Positions 1-11,605 of a stretch of 64,000 bases of DNA are shown one piece after another. The number at the start of each line of letters is the position of its first letter. Positions within the stretch are counted from its first letter, which is position 1. A program made the translations under genes and the position numbers. Source of the DNA: Siphlonurus alternatus (Eukaryota > Arthropoda > Insecta > Ephemeroptera > Siphlonuridae); NCBI GenBank assembly GCA_949825025.1, contig OX463778.1:26221551-26285550 (forward strand). The letters run 5' to 3'. The notes beneath the pieces were generated by a model, which made no database searches, had not been told where the DNA came from, and saw only the letters and a program-made list of their open reading frames with translations.

Positions 1-3000
1 CTGCTCTAGTTTTGGTGAGACCATGCTAAGAAAGTGTCCCGAAGATAAATATTACAGTCCAACTGAACGATTCTGTATGCTGCCAGATCTCGCTAACTGT
101 CCCTTATGTAATGGAAGTGAGGTTACAGATTACACCACTTCTGTAACAACGGAGAATGGTACAAGTACAGAGAACAATTCTTCATCATCAGACATGACGA
201 CTCAAGAAGCGTCATCAACCATTTACATTTGTTCTGAAATTCAACCTTGTAGTGATGTTGGAGAACTTAAACCATATCCACTAGATTGTACTAAATATAT
301 TTATTGTGGATACTTTGGTTTAGAATTAATTCGCAAATGTTTTAATGGAGATCATTTTAGTTCCGAGTTAAATGCTTGTACATTACCAGAGATATCAGGG
401 TGTAAGCATTGCTCAGATGCTACTGATACATCAGTGATTACCTCTACAGGCATAGAATTAAGCACTGAATTTTATACAACAGACAGTACTGTAATTACTG
501 AGCAAAATACATCTCCAACGGTAGAAGAAATTATAAGTATTCCACTTTGCTCCCCTACTGAAACATGTAACGCTTCTGAAACAGGTATATTCAAAGTCTA
601 TCCTCCTGATTGTACTAAATACATATATTGCAATGATCTTGGAGCATCAGAAATAAGAGTGTGTCCTTCTGACTTAGAATTTAGTTCTAAATTAAATAGA
701 TGTACAAATGCTGAAATAGCAAAATGTTTGATTTGTGACCCAACTGATGTTTCTGAACCAGCATCAAGCTCTCAGTACAGCACTTTAGTATCAGAAATAT
801 CAACATTAATTTCAACAACAGATTTGACAATTTTAACTGAGGACACAACATCCAGCTACTTCTCCATTACTTATGAACAATGTCCCGAAACTCAATCTTG
901 TAACATGAGTGAAACAGGTTCATTTAAGCCCTATCCACCAGACTGCACGAGGTACATATATTGCAATGATAATGGAGAAACTCTATTAAGACGTTGTACT
1001 GACAACCAACATTTTAGTCCAAATTTACTTCGTTGTGTATCTCCAGAAGACGCTAATTGTATCACGTGTACAGAACTTGTTACCACGACTTCTGTTACGT
1101 CAAATACAATGCCATTCGTATCAACCACTGAAACAGCTGTTACATTTTCAACCTCAGATTTTTCTACGCTAGCTACTGAAATTTCTTCAACAACAGGAAT
1201 AATCTGTCCAGACACTCCTTTTTGCAATATATTTGAATGGGGACATTTAAAGCCTTATCCACCAGATTGCTCAAAGTATATTTATTGTGATGAAATTGCA
1301 AACTCAAAGTTAAGTAGCTGTCCTGTAGATTTGCATTTTAGTCTAACTTTAAACGGTTGTTTTTCTCCAAGTGTAGCTAAATGTCCATTCTGTATAGAGG
1401 TAACGTCAACTACAACCACTGCATTTACTCATGAAACAACAACCTCTGAATTAATATCTTCAACTATAGTGACTGAAAGTACACTAACGGTAAGCTCAAC
1501 AGTAGCAGTATGTCCTGAAACTCCAAAATGTACCGTCTTTGAATTAGGTAATTTGAAACCTTATCCTCCTGACTGTGCGAAATATTTATATTGTGAGTTT
1601 GGACATACATTGATACGTTCTTGTGAGTTTGATTATCATTTTAATTCTGAGCAAGGCAAATGTACAGCTCAAGATATAGCGAGTTGCCAGTATTGCATTG
1701 AGGAGATAACTACTGTTAATCCAATATCTGATGAACCAACTGATATAACTACCCAAGCTACAACAACAAAAGACACAACAGTAAAAGAAACAAGTGCATC
1801 TACTTACGAACCAACTTCAGAAACTTCAACTGCGGCTGAAACTGAGTTCACAAAAAGAGATTCCACTGAACAAAGTGTTGTGTCCACAACTACAGAACAA
1901 ACCACCTCTGAGTCTAGGACATCATACCCTACAACTGAAGAAAGCACTGAGTCCAGCCCTATAACTGAAGAAAGCACGGAATCCAACCCTTTAACTGAAG
2001 AAAGCACGGAGTCCAGCCCTACAAATGAAGAAGGCACCGAGTCCAACCGTACAACTGAAGAAAGCACTGAGTCCAGCCCTACAACTGAAGAAAGCACTGA
2101 GTCCAGCCCTACATCTGAAGAAAGCACGGAGTCCAACCTTTCAACCGAAAAAAGCACCGTGTCTAACCCTACAACCGAAGACAGTACTGAGTCCACGAGA
2201 GAAAAAACGACAGTTGAACAAACCTCTGAGTCTACAACAACAGACCCTGTTACTGAATATTCTCGTAGTACTGAGTCGACAACTGAAGAATTTACCATCG
2301 AGCGAACTCTTGAGCCCACAACAACATTTCTTACAACTGAAGAAAGCAACCCATCCACAACGGAGCAAGCCACCGAGTCAACGATTGACGATGTTACCGT
2401 GTCCGTGACAACACATTCCAGCACTGAACAAACTAACGAGTCCATAACAACAGACGCAACGTTGCAAGAAACTTCGGCCGAAGAGACTACGGAGTCTTCC
2501 AAGAATGATTCATTAAGTACGGATTTTACAGAAGACTCTACAGTTGAGTCTACTAAATTAGAAATTTCATCTGAACAAGCTACTAATGAAGAAACCACAT
2601 TAGAGTTGACTACAACTGTAGAACCAACTAGCATTGAGTTATCAACAATTACGTCTGAAACGACAGAAAATTCAACTACACATTCTACGACTACACTTCC
2701 TACATGCAAACCAACACTTCTGTGCAAGCGAAATGATAACAACAACCGATTACCTTACCCTCCAGATTGTACTATGTACATCAAATGTAAGAAATTTAAG
2801 GACGACGAATTTTGGAGTTGTCCTACAGGCAAAGAGTTTAGTGAGACAACACTAAGGTGTGAGTTTCCTGAAGGAGCGAATTGTGTAAGATGCGTCTCAA
2901 GTGAGCCAACAATGGAACCAGTTACAGGGACAGAGACCGATTGGTCTACACATGTTACACAACCAGGCTCTTTCAATATATCCGCTTTTTTGAATGGAGA

Positions 3001-3028
3001 ATTTGCGCAAAGTTGGAATGTATTATAA
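1..3028 (+). CDS. Secreted peritrophin/mucin with repeated CBM14 chitin-binding domains (5' partial)
   Basis: The frame is open from base 2, so the protein begins upstream of the window; the ATG at 23 is internal because the six-Cys domain it lies in starts earlier. Counting from that ATG, one partial and six complete CBM14 (peritrophin-A) domains are visible. Complete ones start near residues 70, 176, 288, 395, 497 and 895. Each has six cysteines and a core like YPPDCTKYIYC, which binds chitin in this family. Thr/Ser-rich linkers separate them, and residues about 560-890 form a Ser/Thr/Glu mucin-like stretch, probably O-glycosylated. The stop TAA follows a short tail ending SWNVL. No membrane segment is seen near the C-terminus, so a secreted peritrophic-matrix or cuticle protein is likely. 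The whole visible part is one exon. The family is secure; the particular gene is not identifiable. Confidence 0.88.
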   Translation, partial: CSSFGETMLRKCPEDKYYSPTERFCMLPDLANCPLCNGSEVTDYTTSVTTENGTSTENNSSSSDMTTQEASSTIYICSEIQPCSDVGELKPYPLDCTKYIYCGYFGLELIRKCFNGDHFSSELNACTLPEISGCKHCSDATDTSVITSTGIELSTEFYTTDSTVITEQNTSPTVEEIISIPLCSPTETCNASETGIFKVYPPDCTKYIYCNDLGASEIRVCPSDLEFSSKLNRCTNAEIAKCLICDPTDVSEPASSSQYSTLVSEISTLISTTDLTILTEDTTSSYFSITYEQCPETQSCNMSETGSFKPYPPDCTRYIYCNDNGETLLRRCTDNQHFSPNLLRCVSPEDANCITCTELVTTTSVTSNTMPFVSTTETAVTFSTSDFSTLATEISSTTGIICPDTPFCNIFEWGHLKPYPPDCSKYIYCDEIANSKLSSCPVDLHFSLTLNGCFSPSVAKCPFCIEVTSTTTTAFTHETTTSELISSTIVTESTLTVSSTVAVCPETPKCTVFELGNLKPYPPDCAKYLYCEFGHTLIRSCEFDYHFNSEQGKCTAQDIASCQYCIEEITTVNPISDEPTDITTQATTTKDTTVKETSASTYEPTSETSTAAETEFTKRDSTEQSVVSTTTEQTTSESRTSYPTTEESTESSPITEESTESNPLTEESTESSPTNEEGTESNRTTEESTESSPTTEESTESSPTSEESTESNLSTEKSTVSNPTTEDSTESTREKTTVEQTSESTTTDPVTEYSRSTESTTEEFTIERTLEPTTTFLTTEESNPSTTEQATESTIDDVTVSVTTHSSTEQTNESITTDATLQETSAEETTESSKNDSLSTDFTEDSTVESTKLEISSEQATNEETTLELTTTVEPTSIELSTITSETTENSTTHSTTTLPTCKPTLLCKRNDNNNRLPYPPDCTMYIKCKKFKDDEFWSCPTGKEFSETTLRCEFPEGANCVRCVSSEPTMEPVTGTETDWSTHVTQPGSFNISAFLNGEFAQSWNVL
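1925..2200 (+). repeat. 30-bp coding minisatellite (10-aa TEESTESSPT-like repeat)
   Basis: About nine tandem copies of a 30-bp unit encode variants of TEESTESSPT inside the mucin region. The unit is a multiple of three, so copy-number change would keep the frame. Copies differ by scattered substitutions, which argues against a very recent expansion. Confidence 0.85.
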
Positions 3029-3141
3029 CTAACTATAAATAACTATATTTTATATACAATTATATAATATTATGCAATGGTGTTATTATTTTATTGTGAA
3101 GTTATAAAAAATGTAATTTACAGATAAATGAAGATTACAAA

Positions 3142-3147
3142 AATAAA
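3142..3147 (+). promoter_or_regulatory. Candidate poly(A) signal of the peritrophin gene
   Basis: AATAAA lies 114 bp after the stop codon in AT-rich DNA. It is the first canonical hexamer downstream. No GT-rich element was tested. Confidence 0.4.
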
Positions 3148-3947
3148 CAAATACATGTCATCATATGTGTAACATTTGTTCATATTTATTTAGCAGTTAA
3201 AAATCAATGATTCAAAGAATCACCAAGTCATCAATGATGTCATTATTTGAAATTGAATATGTTTATTTTAGAAAAAAATATAAATTTTAATCCCATAACA
3301 CGTGCCCCATAACGGTTAATGCTTATTATTTTAGAGTAGAATGCATGCGATTTGTAAGGTGAACCAGTAGAACCACACTGAAAATTGTAGCAAATCTTTC
3401 TGAAATCAAGAACGTTATTTCATAGAGAAAAAAAAAATGGTTTTGCTTTTTAAATATTCAGCATTTTTTCCATTTTTTTCATCATAACATATTAATTAAC
3501 ATTTATTTTGTCCTTTAATTAACCTCGATCATAAAAAACAATGTCATTTTATCGTCAGGAAAGTAGCAAAAATGACATTTGTTATTCGGACCTTTTATGG
3601 ATTTTAATGAATGAATTCAAATATCTGTAAAGAGAAGGAAGCTATATATAGAGAGAATGAACGGTCGAGCAGCTTTAGGAGGCACCTGCACGCTTAATTT
3701 TATCTCCATAGAATTTCATATATTGTAACTAAAGAAGTTAGGTATATTTGCTAATTGATCTATATATGTAACCAATTCTTAATTAAGAAAAAATAGATAA
3801 TTATTTTTCCGTACCTTCTAAACTATAATATAATGCAAAATGCAGATCACGTATACTAAAACGAATTATAACATATTATTTGTTATAATGAAAACATGTG
3901 TGTATGTCGTGTGTCAACCATTAAAAAGAATTAATCTATAATCTATA
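3148..3947. other. AT-rich intergenic DNA, no gene seen
   Basis: Between the peritrophin poly(A) signal and the first transposon there is AT-rich sequence with short homopolymers. No long ORF, RNA gene or clear repeat is seen. Confidence 0.6.
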
Positions 3948-5239
3948 CCCAGTAGACACAACTCTACCAGTCTAGTATTGGTCCAGTGCTGAAAATGATG
4001 GGCCAGTACTCCGGCAACTATTTTTAAAAATTATTGAAAGTGCAGAAAAAGTGCCGCCTCTTGCCGCCTCTCTTAATAAAAGTGACAGGACAATTCGCAA
4101 CTAGACAATTCGTCCCCGGAAAATTCGTCCCCGGACAATTCATCCCTGGAATTCTCGTCCCCGGAAAATTTGTACCCGGACAATTCATTACTTAGACAAT
4201 TCGCTACCTGGACACTTTGTTACCGAGGACAATTCGCTACTCGACATTTTGTTACCGATTGACAATTGGCTATATGATGTAATTGATGTATATACCGAGG
4301 AAATATTCGCCAATTTTAATTATTTTTACTTAAAACATTACATTTACTACTTCACGGTTACCCGCACTCACTCGCCGTATTTTTTGTGAACAAAGTGTAT
4401 GTGTGCAACTTTATACTGCTACTATGTTCATTATTTAGTTATTTATTTATTTTTCCATTATCGTTCATACGGAAATTCTTAATTCCTCCAGACTTTTAAC
4501 TGCTTTATAATTTATTATATTAATAAATTAAAACACTATGTTCTGTGCTCAATATCATATATTCTTAATCGGTGTATATTTTAACTCTATGACAATTAAG
4601 AGTATGATACCTAACTTTTATGTGAAATAATATTATGTGGTTCATATATTAGAATTTTTTGACTGTGACAACTATAATAATTGTCATTTTAAATAAACAA
4701 TCTTTCAATGTTTGTATATGAGTACTTTTTTTCCTTCTGCTATAGCTATACTTTTCGAATATTATAATGAAAAATGTAGTCACATGTTAATTTAAGGGGG
4801 AAGAAGTATTAGTCATTTTCCACTTGCAGGTATTGAATGTTGCGAGTCGCTAAATAATCATCCCCTGTAATGAATGGTCCAGATAGCGAATTGTCCTCGG
4901 TAACAAAGTGTCCAGGTAGCGAACTGTCCAGGTAGCAAATTGTCTAGTTAACGAATTGTCCGGGTATGAATTTTCCGGGGAAGAATTTTCCGGGGACGAA
5001 TTGCCTAGTAGCGAATTGTCCTAGAACCCTTAATAAAAGATAGGACAAAAAAGGGACCCCGATACGAACTCGACTTCGCCAAAACTTTTTAGCAATACTT
5101 CCCGGTCCCTAAAAAATCTGAAAAAAAAAACAGAGTAACATAACTTTTCATCGTCTATCCATTTCTGCTATAAAAAAATTTGAGGTCGGTACTCTATTAT
5201 AGCACTGGTCCAACATTTTTGACACCCTGTGTTTACTGG
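3948..5239. mobile_element. Three-layer nest of terminal-inverted-repeat elements
   Basis: The outer ends read CCCAGTAGACACA and, inverted, CCAGTAAACACA. Inside are two halves of the TGACGTCA-family palindromic MITE (left to about 4084, right from about 5025, including the AAATCTGAAAAAA and TCTATCCATTTCTGC words seen in other copies). A third element (4086-5024) sits between the halves. The word TTAATAAAAG flanks the inner element on both sides, as expected for a target duplication. No transposase frame is visible. Confidence 0.65.
4086..5024. mobile_element. Foldback element with GACAATTCG-box arrays at both ends
   Basis: Each end is an array of short direct repeats around GACAATTCG with spacers such as GTCCCCGGA. 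The right end carries the same boxes inverted (CGAATTGTC). The AT-rich centre has no long ORF. Subterminal motif arrays of this kind usually bind a transposase supplied in trans. Confidence 0.65.
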
Positions 5240-6086
5240 ATATTATAGCAATCCTTAATGATTTTTTTCTATTCTATTCTACTTTTTTTTCTCAACATAA
5301 TTAATTTAGCTAATCTGAGCATGTTATATGATAGTTGAATTGTTTTTATTCGTTTTTTTTTTTTTTTTTTTTTACTGAAAAGAGTATAAAGCTATAAAGA
5401 TTTGTTCGGTCTACATCAATCTTAATTAATAATTATGTATATTTCTTCTGACCATTGAAAGAAGTACATGCCATTTTGTACGTGTTTCATTTATAATTAA
5501 TATTTAATGTATACTAAATAAATGTGTTAATTTTATATTTTGTAATCCTGCTATACGGGTCTTTCATCATACGTCACAAAACAATATGACGTCATAATTG
5601 TGTAGGCGAAACATTGTCAGCGGCATAGCAAATACGTGTTTAAGTTGGTCTCGAAATTAATTTCTCCTGACGATTTGTATCATTGTTCGTAGAATTTTCA
5701 TTCATAAAGGGTAACAAGAAGAACCAATGCTAGTGAAAAAAAATATTTGGTGACCAAAACTGGTATGAGAAAAGAGGTGTTGTGAGTTATGTTAACATGT
5801 GCACAGCATAGGATTTTAGGGTTTTCTGCCTACATCCCGAAGTTCTTCGGGCGGCTTCGGGCATCTCCGTGCTACCCAAAATGTAAACATAAAATTCCCG
5901 TATAATCTAAAATTGATGAATATATAACATTCCCCATTCACGAATTTTCAAAAATCTTGGGGTGTAATTTATCTATATATATATAATGTCTTAGGTGTGT
6001 TTTTATGAATAAATTTAACAAATTAAAAAAAAAAAAAAATAAAAAAAAAAATTAAAAAAGGATCGAGATATAATATCCCAGGAAGG
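5240..6086. other. AT-rich intergenic DNA with one CRE-like octamer
   Basis: No gene seen. There is a poly(T) run near 5353, an exact TGACGTCA at 5587-5594, and an A-rich stretch at 6022-6058 just before the next element. Confidence 0.5.
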
Positions 6087-8113
6087 TATCACGTCAAAAC
6101 CACGAAAACAAAAATCACGAAAGCATTTTCAACGACTGACTTTATCCCGAAAACAATTACATCGAAAACAAATATAAACGAAATCATTTACCACGAAATT
6201 AAATTAACACGAAACAAAATAATAACGAGAACAAAAATCACGAAAACAATTTGTACGAAAGTAATTTGACCGAAATTAAAAAGGACGAAAGTAAATTAGA
6301 ACGAAATTATTTTAATACGAATTCAAAAAGCACGAAAACAATTTGACCGAAAGTTATTTGAACGAAAACATTTAAGACGAATACAAAAACCACGAAAACA
6401 ATTTGACTGAAAAGTTATTTGAACGAAAACATTTAAGACGAATAAAAAAATAACGAAAACAATTTGACCGAAAGTTATTTGAACGAAAACATTTAAGACG
6501 AATCAATAAGAACGAAAACAATTTGACCGACAGTTATTTGAACGAAAACATTTAAAACGAATGGTAAAATCACGAATACAATTTGAACGAACGCTATTGG
6601 ACCGAAATAAAAAACACCGATGAAGAAAAATATTAATAAAAAATTATAACAACATTTAAACAAAAACAACAAATGTAAATTTAAACGAATGCAATAAAGA
6701 AGTATATACAGACTGAGCCAGAAGTGGTGTTCCGAACCCATGCTAAAATTTGGACAGGTTAACTTATTTGAGCTAGAAATTTGAAATTTGGCATACGTAA
6801 AGCCAAGGGTTCCAGATTCTTTTGACATGTACGTGTTAAACAATTTTTAAAATTAATATTTCCTACCGTTTTAGGGGTTGATTTGCATTTCTTCCTTATG
6901 GGATTTCCATGTTTAATTAAGTTGATAGAAAAATTTTGGCCGGTTTGCACCAAAATTATTTTTTAGGGTTTTCAGAGCACGCTGTATTTAATGGTGTTTC
7001 CTCACCCCTAAAAATTAAATCGTTAACTTTTGCTCGGATTCAAAATATTCAAAGGTTGTTTATGGGGTAAAAAAATAAGTCCGTTTCAGTGGCATAATCA
7101 AAATTTTGATAGCATCATTTTTTCATGTAGTAATTTAAGGGTCATTATCTCATTAGGGGTTGTTTTCACCACTTTTTAAATTACACCATTAAATTCAACG
7201 TGCTCTGAAAACCTTAAAAAATAATTTTGGTGCAAATCGGCCAAAATTTTTCTATCAACTAAATTTAACATGGAAATCCCATAAGGAAGAAATGCAAATC
7301 GTGAATCAACCCCTAAAACGGTAGGAAATATTAATTTTAAAAATTGTTTAACACGTACATGTCAAAAGAATCTGGAACCCTTGGCTTTACGTATGCCAAA
7401 TTTCAAATTTCTAGCTCAAATAAGTTAACCTGCCCAAATTTTAGCATGAGTTCGGAAGTTTCGGAACACCATTTCTGGCTCAGTCTGTATATACTTCTTT
7501 ATTGCATTCGTTTTAATTTACATTTTTTTTTTAAATGTTGTTATAATTTTTTATTAATATTTTTCTTCATCGGTGTTTTTTATTTCGGTCCAGTAGCGTA
7601 TACGTTCATTCAAATTGTATTCGTGATTTTTCCATTCGTTTTAAATGTTTTCGTTCAAATAACTGTCGGTCAAATTTTTTTCGTTCTTTTTTTTATTCGT
7701 CTTAAATGTTTTCGTTCAAATAACTTTCGGTCAAATTGTTTTCATTATTTTTTGATTCGTCTAAAATGTTTTCGTTCAAATAACTTTCGGCCAAATTGTT
7801 TTCGTGAATTTTTTATTTCGTTTTAAATGTTTTCGTTCTAATTTACTTTCGTTGTTTTCCAATTAGTTCAAATAACTATCGGCCAAATGGTTTTCGTGAT
7901 TATTGAATTCGGCTAAAATGTTTTCGCTCTAAATGCTTTCGTGTTTTTTAAGTTTCGTTATAAATGCATTCGCAACATTTTCCATTTCGGTTAATTATAT
8001 TTTCGTTTAAAATGTTTTCGTGTTAAATTACTTTCGTCCTTTTTGTTTTCGGTGTAATGCCTTTCGTATAAATTGTTTTCGTTCTTTTATTTTTCGTTCT
8101 TTTGACGTAGACT
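6087..8113. mobile_element. 2-kb palindromic foldback element with ACGAAAA-box arms
   Basis: The left arm (6087 to about 7000) and right arm (about 7187-8113) are reverse complements over most of their length, with the axis near 7097. The outer third of each arm is an array of ACGAAAA / CGAAAGTTATTTGA boxes spaced about 14-16 bp. The inner part is unique-looking and also mirrored, for example the blocks at 6760-6990 and 7190-7450. ORFs in it (such as 7344-7826) are translations of the repeat arms, and none resembles a transposase. It ends about 240 bp upstream of the SNRPG start codon. Confidence 0.75.
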
Positions 8114-8353
8114 CCCCAGGAACCCAGGAACTTTGCCAGGAACCATGCAGAGCTGCCCAGGAACAAAAGTACAAAGATTTAAATTCAAGCGCGGGTTCAA
8201 GATTAGAAAATTTACCGAATTTACGGAGAAATCCGAACCAAGCCGAACGTTGACGAACTTCGTACAGCTGATAAATAAGCTGAAAGCTGATATTTTGGCG
8301 TCATTGTGGTATTACTCTGCACACGAGGTTTCTTATATAAAATATTTAAAAAA

Positions 8354-11300
8354 TGAGTAAAGCACATCCTCCAGAGCTGAAAAAGTAAGTAAATTTAATT
8401 AAGCATGTTGTTTAATGTGTATTAAACTATATAGCGAACTCCCTAACTTGCACAATTGAGTAAATGCTACTGTTTATTATGGGCCATCCTGCATTCAGGA
8501 AACCGAAAACGGTGATTTGAGACTTTGAGCTCCTTGTCAGCTATGAAATTCTTGAAACAAAATAAATAAGCATCGCTCTTATTTTGTTTCAGTTATATAC
8601 TGTAGTACAGTAAAACAAGCCTTAGATTACGCCTGAGATCACAGACTAGACGTCGCCAAGGCGTAGTAATCTTCATTTTTTAAAAATGTCCCACAACAAG
8701 GTTATTTTAAACTATGGACTTTTTTAAAAATATTACATGCTTCTATAATATGTATAACTATTAGAAAAAAGTATAAAAAAGTAAGTTTAATTTAATTTCA
8801 AAATCGCGTCGCCATCACTTCGACCACTTTGCACCTCTTCCAGACGAAAGCCTGGGGCCGCGCCGGCCGTCTGGGCCGCTGTTGTGACAACACGTCGACA
8901 TCAAAAATGCTAAAAACTTGAAAAAAAGTGGTGAAATTAAATAAAATAAGCACCCTTACGCATTTAAAAGTTACATTCTGGATTTATTATAGCTTCTGGA
9001 GGCGTGTATAGACGTATATTCCGATCCGTCTTTTATTTTAAACCGAACGCCTTTTTTCATATCAGCCTGATCGGTTTAGTTCGATTCGATTCGATTTAAT
9101 TAATCGAATTCGAGCTCCTGTGACGTCACAATAACAAAAATCATGGCAGCGTGCCTTTTCTGTTTTGGATTTAAAGTTCGCTAAATTAATGAACATTAAA
9201 CCACGATGTCAGTACTAATAACAGGTTAAAAGTCTATTAGATACTTGGGATGGCCGCTAGGCAAGCGGATTGCCGCGCCCACGGCCGTGGCGTTCTCATA
9301 AACCGGCAAACTAAACTAGGGATGTGATGTTTTATTCTAATCGAGCGCCTATCGTTATAAAATGAAGGTCGTAACGCAAAACGGTACTATTTTCTATTCA
9401 AAATGTCTTCCATGCGTAAACTAAGGTTTGTGATACTGTTGAAGAAGAATATGCATATTTCGTAGTCATCAGAAGCGCAATGCATGCATTAAATTTGTGT
9501 GGAGTACTGTATCATATGCATAAATATACAGTATGCTAATAGACAGTGCACAGCCCAGTTTTGGATTTTAGCCATTTGGTTCCGACCTGCTTTTACGCTC
9601 CTTATAGGCAAAAAAAGTAAAAAAAAAAGAAAATTGTAACTGATAAACCAAACCGTCCTTTCCATGAAAATAACAACTGCAATACCTTGATAATCTTGAT
9701 AATTTTTTTACTGGTTCAAAAAAAAATTAAAAACGAATAAAAACAGGGTTTTTAACAAATAATTCGTTTTTATTTTTTCTAAACTAGTAAAAAAAGTATC
9801 ACGGTATTGCAGTTGTTTATATGTTTATGAAAAGGCTGATTTGGTTAATGGGTTACAATTTTATTTTTTTACTTTTTTTTGGCTATAAGGAGTCCAAAAG
9901 CAGGCCTGGACCAAAACCGGAACATTTTATTTTTCATGTCCCTGCACACAACATTTTTTTTTACTCAAAGAGATGGTCTGATATGGAACTGAAATTGTGA
10001 TAAACTTAATTTCTACATTCTATTGAACATGTTAATAATTTTTTCAAAATTTTAAGAACCCTAAATTTGGCAGATAAAAATTGTTAAAAGTGAAAAATGT
10101 CTTAAGGGGGTCCGTTACCTGGCTGCGTGGTGTACTGTATGCACACGGTACACACAGTAGGATAGTATGAAAGTATTTCTTTCCAGGCGCGAATCCAGGG
10201 GAATGGAGGGAAGGGGGGAGCCGTGGGGCTGCAGCCCCCATTCCCATGAAATTTTGGATTTAACATGGGCAATGTAGGCATTTTCCCTTCTTCCATTTTT
10301 TTTTTATAACTGCGTGGCCCTGAGGTGGTAGTTTCCCCTTCCCCTCCCCCCTGGTACGTGCAATGACTGCTAGGTCCATAGACCAGAAGTCAATACATCA
10401 AGCAATTCAAATTCCCCCCCCCCCCTTCCACCCGGATTTTTTTTTCTGGATCTCGCCTGTTTCTGTCCATACATACACCCTACATATGATACCGGTACAT
10501 ACTGCACAGTATGTATACAACACAAAAGGTCTGTTCGTAAATACATGATCACATGAGAATCAACATTTATTTATGTTATGCATAAATCTATGTTTATATT
10601 TATACATGTAAATTATTGATTCATGAATCAATTGTGTATTTACAAGCCCACCTTATTCTCTCCATGCTACGTTATTAATTTGAAAAATTATTGAAATTTC
10701 ATCTGTAGACTATATGCAGAGGACAACATTTAACTTGAATAAGCATCTTTTGAATATACATAGGGATACACAGTACCAAATTTTAATGATACCTTGTTTT
10801 TGTTTCAGATTCATGGACAAGAGACTTTCATGTGAGTTTAGTAGTAATTTTAGTAAACTTCGGAGATATGCATACGGTTCATATGGCAATACCTACTAAC
10901 ATTGTCTACCACGATTGCTCAAACTGAAATTTCAAATGACTCATTGCTGTGTCATGGACTTTACAAGCTTTTAGCTTTTACCTTGCAGTGGCAAAAAGAA
11001 CTAACGAAAAAATCTGGCATCGCTGTAGTTCAGTGCATTAATTATGTACTTTACAACAGGGTTGCCAGATTTTCTTGTTCTTTTCGCCACTGCTTGGTAA
11101 AAGCTATTAGTCACATTGTGCTTTATGTCATTTTCTACAAGTTAGTTTCAGCAATCACGGTAAATGCTGTTAGTCAGAATTGCTGCAGCACCATCGATAT
11201 AAACTCAATCTTTTGACTAAAAGTGTTGTCCAGACCGCTTTCAAGTTTAATTGATTTATGCATACGTCGCTTACTAAAGACCAATGTACCCTGAACAAAC

Positions 11301-11534
11301 TTGGCGGATTGAGGTTCTAAATAAATATAACTGAAGACAATGCAACATTTTGTGTATAAGATTTTTAATATTTACTCTAAACATATCATAGTTCTGCTGT
11401 TGAAGCATCCTTTAAAGTACCATTATAGTCTCATATTTACTTCATTAGTGTTGGTTTTATTTATTTATTTATTTATATTTATATTATTAGTCTTTTATTA
11501 AACACAGAAAGTGTACATATTAACAGCACTAGAA

Positions 11535-11605
<71 letters not shown>

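Larger units (their letters stand above)
8386..10808 (+). other. SNRPG intron 1
   Basis: A 2.4-kb intron with GTAAGT donor and TTTGTTTCAG acceptor. It includes two MITEs (9573-9917 and 10184-10459), a GC-rich patch near 8830-8900 of unknown origin, and a TGACGTCA at 9121. No other gene seen. Confidence 0.8.

Noticed and set aside
1804..2745. 313-aa ORF on the minus strand in the mucin region
   Set aside because: It is the complement of the Ser/Thr/Glu repeat coding region; composition is Val/Ser-only and has no domain.
6493..7826. 116- and 160-aa ORFs in opposite orientations with the same N-terminus
   Set aside because: They are the two arms of the 2-kb palindrome read from either side, with low-complexity Phe-rich translation.
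8334..8341. TATATAAA as the SNRPG TATA box
   Set aside because: It lies only about 13-20 bp before the start codon, leaving no room for a transcription start and leader.
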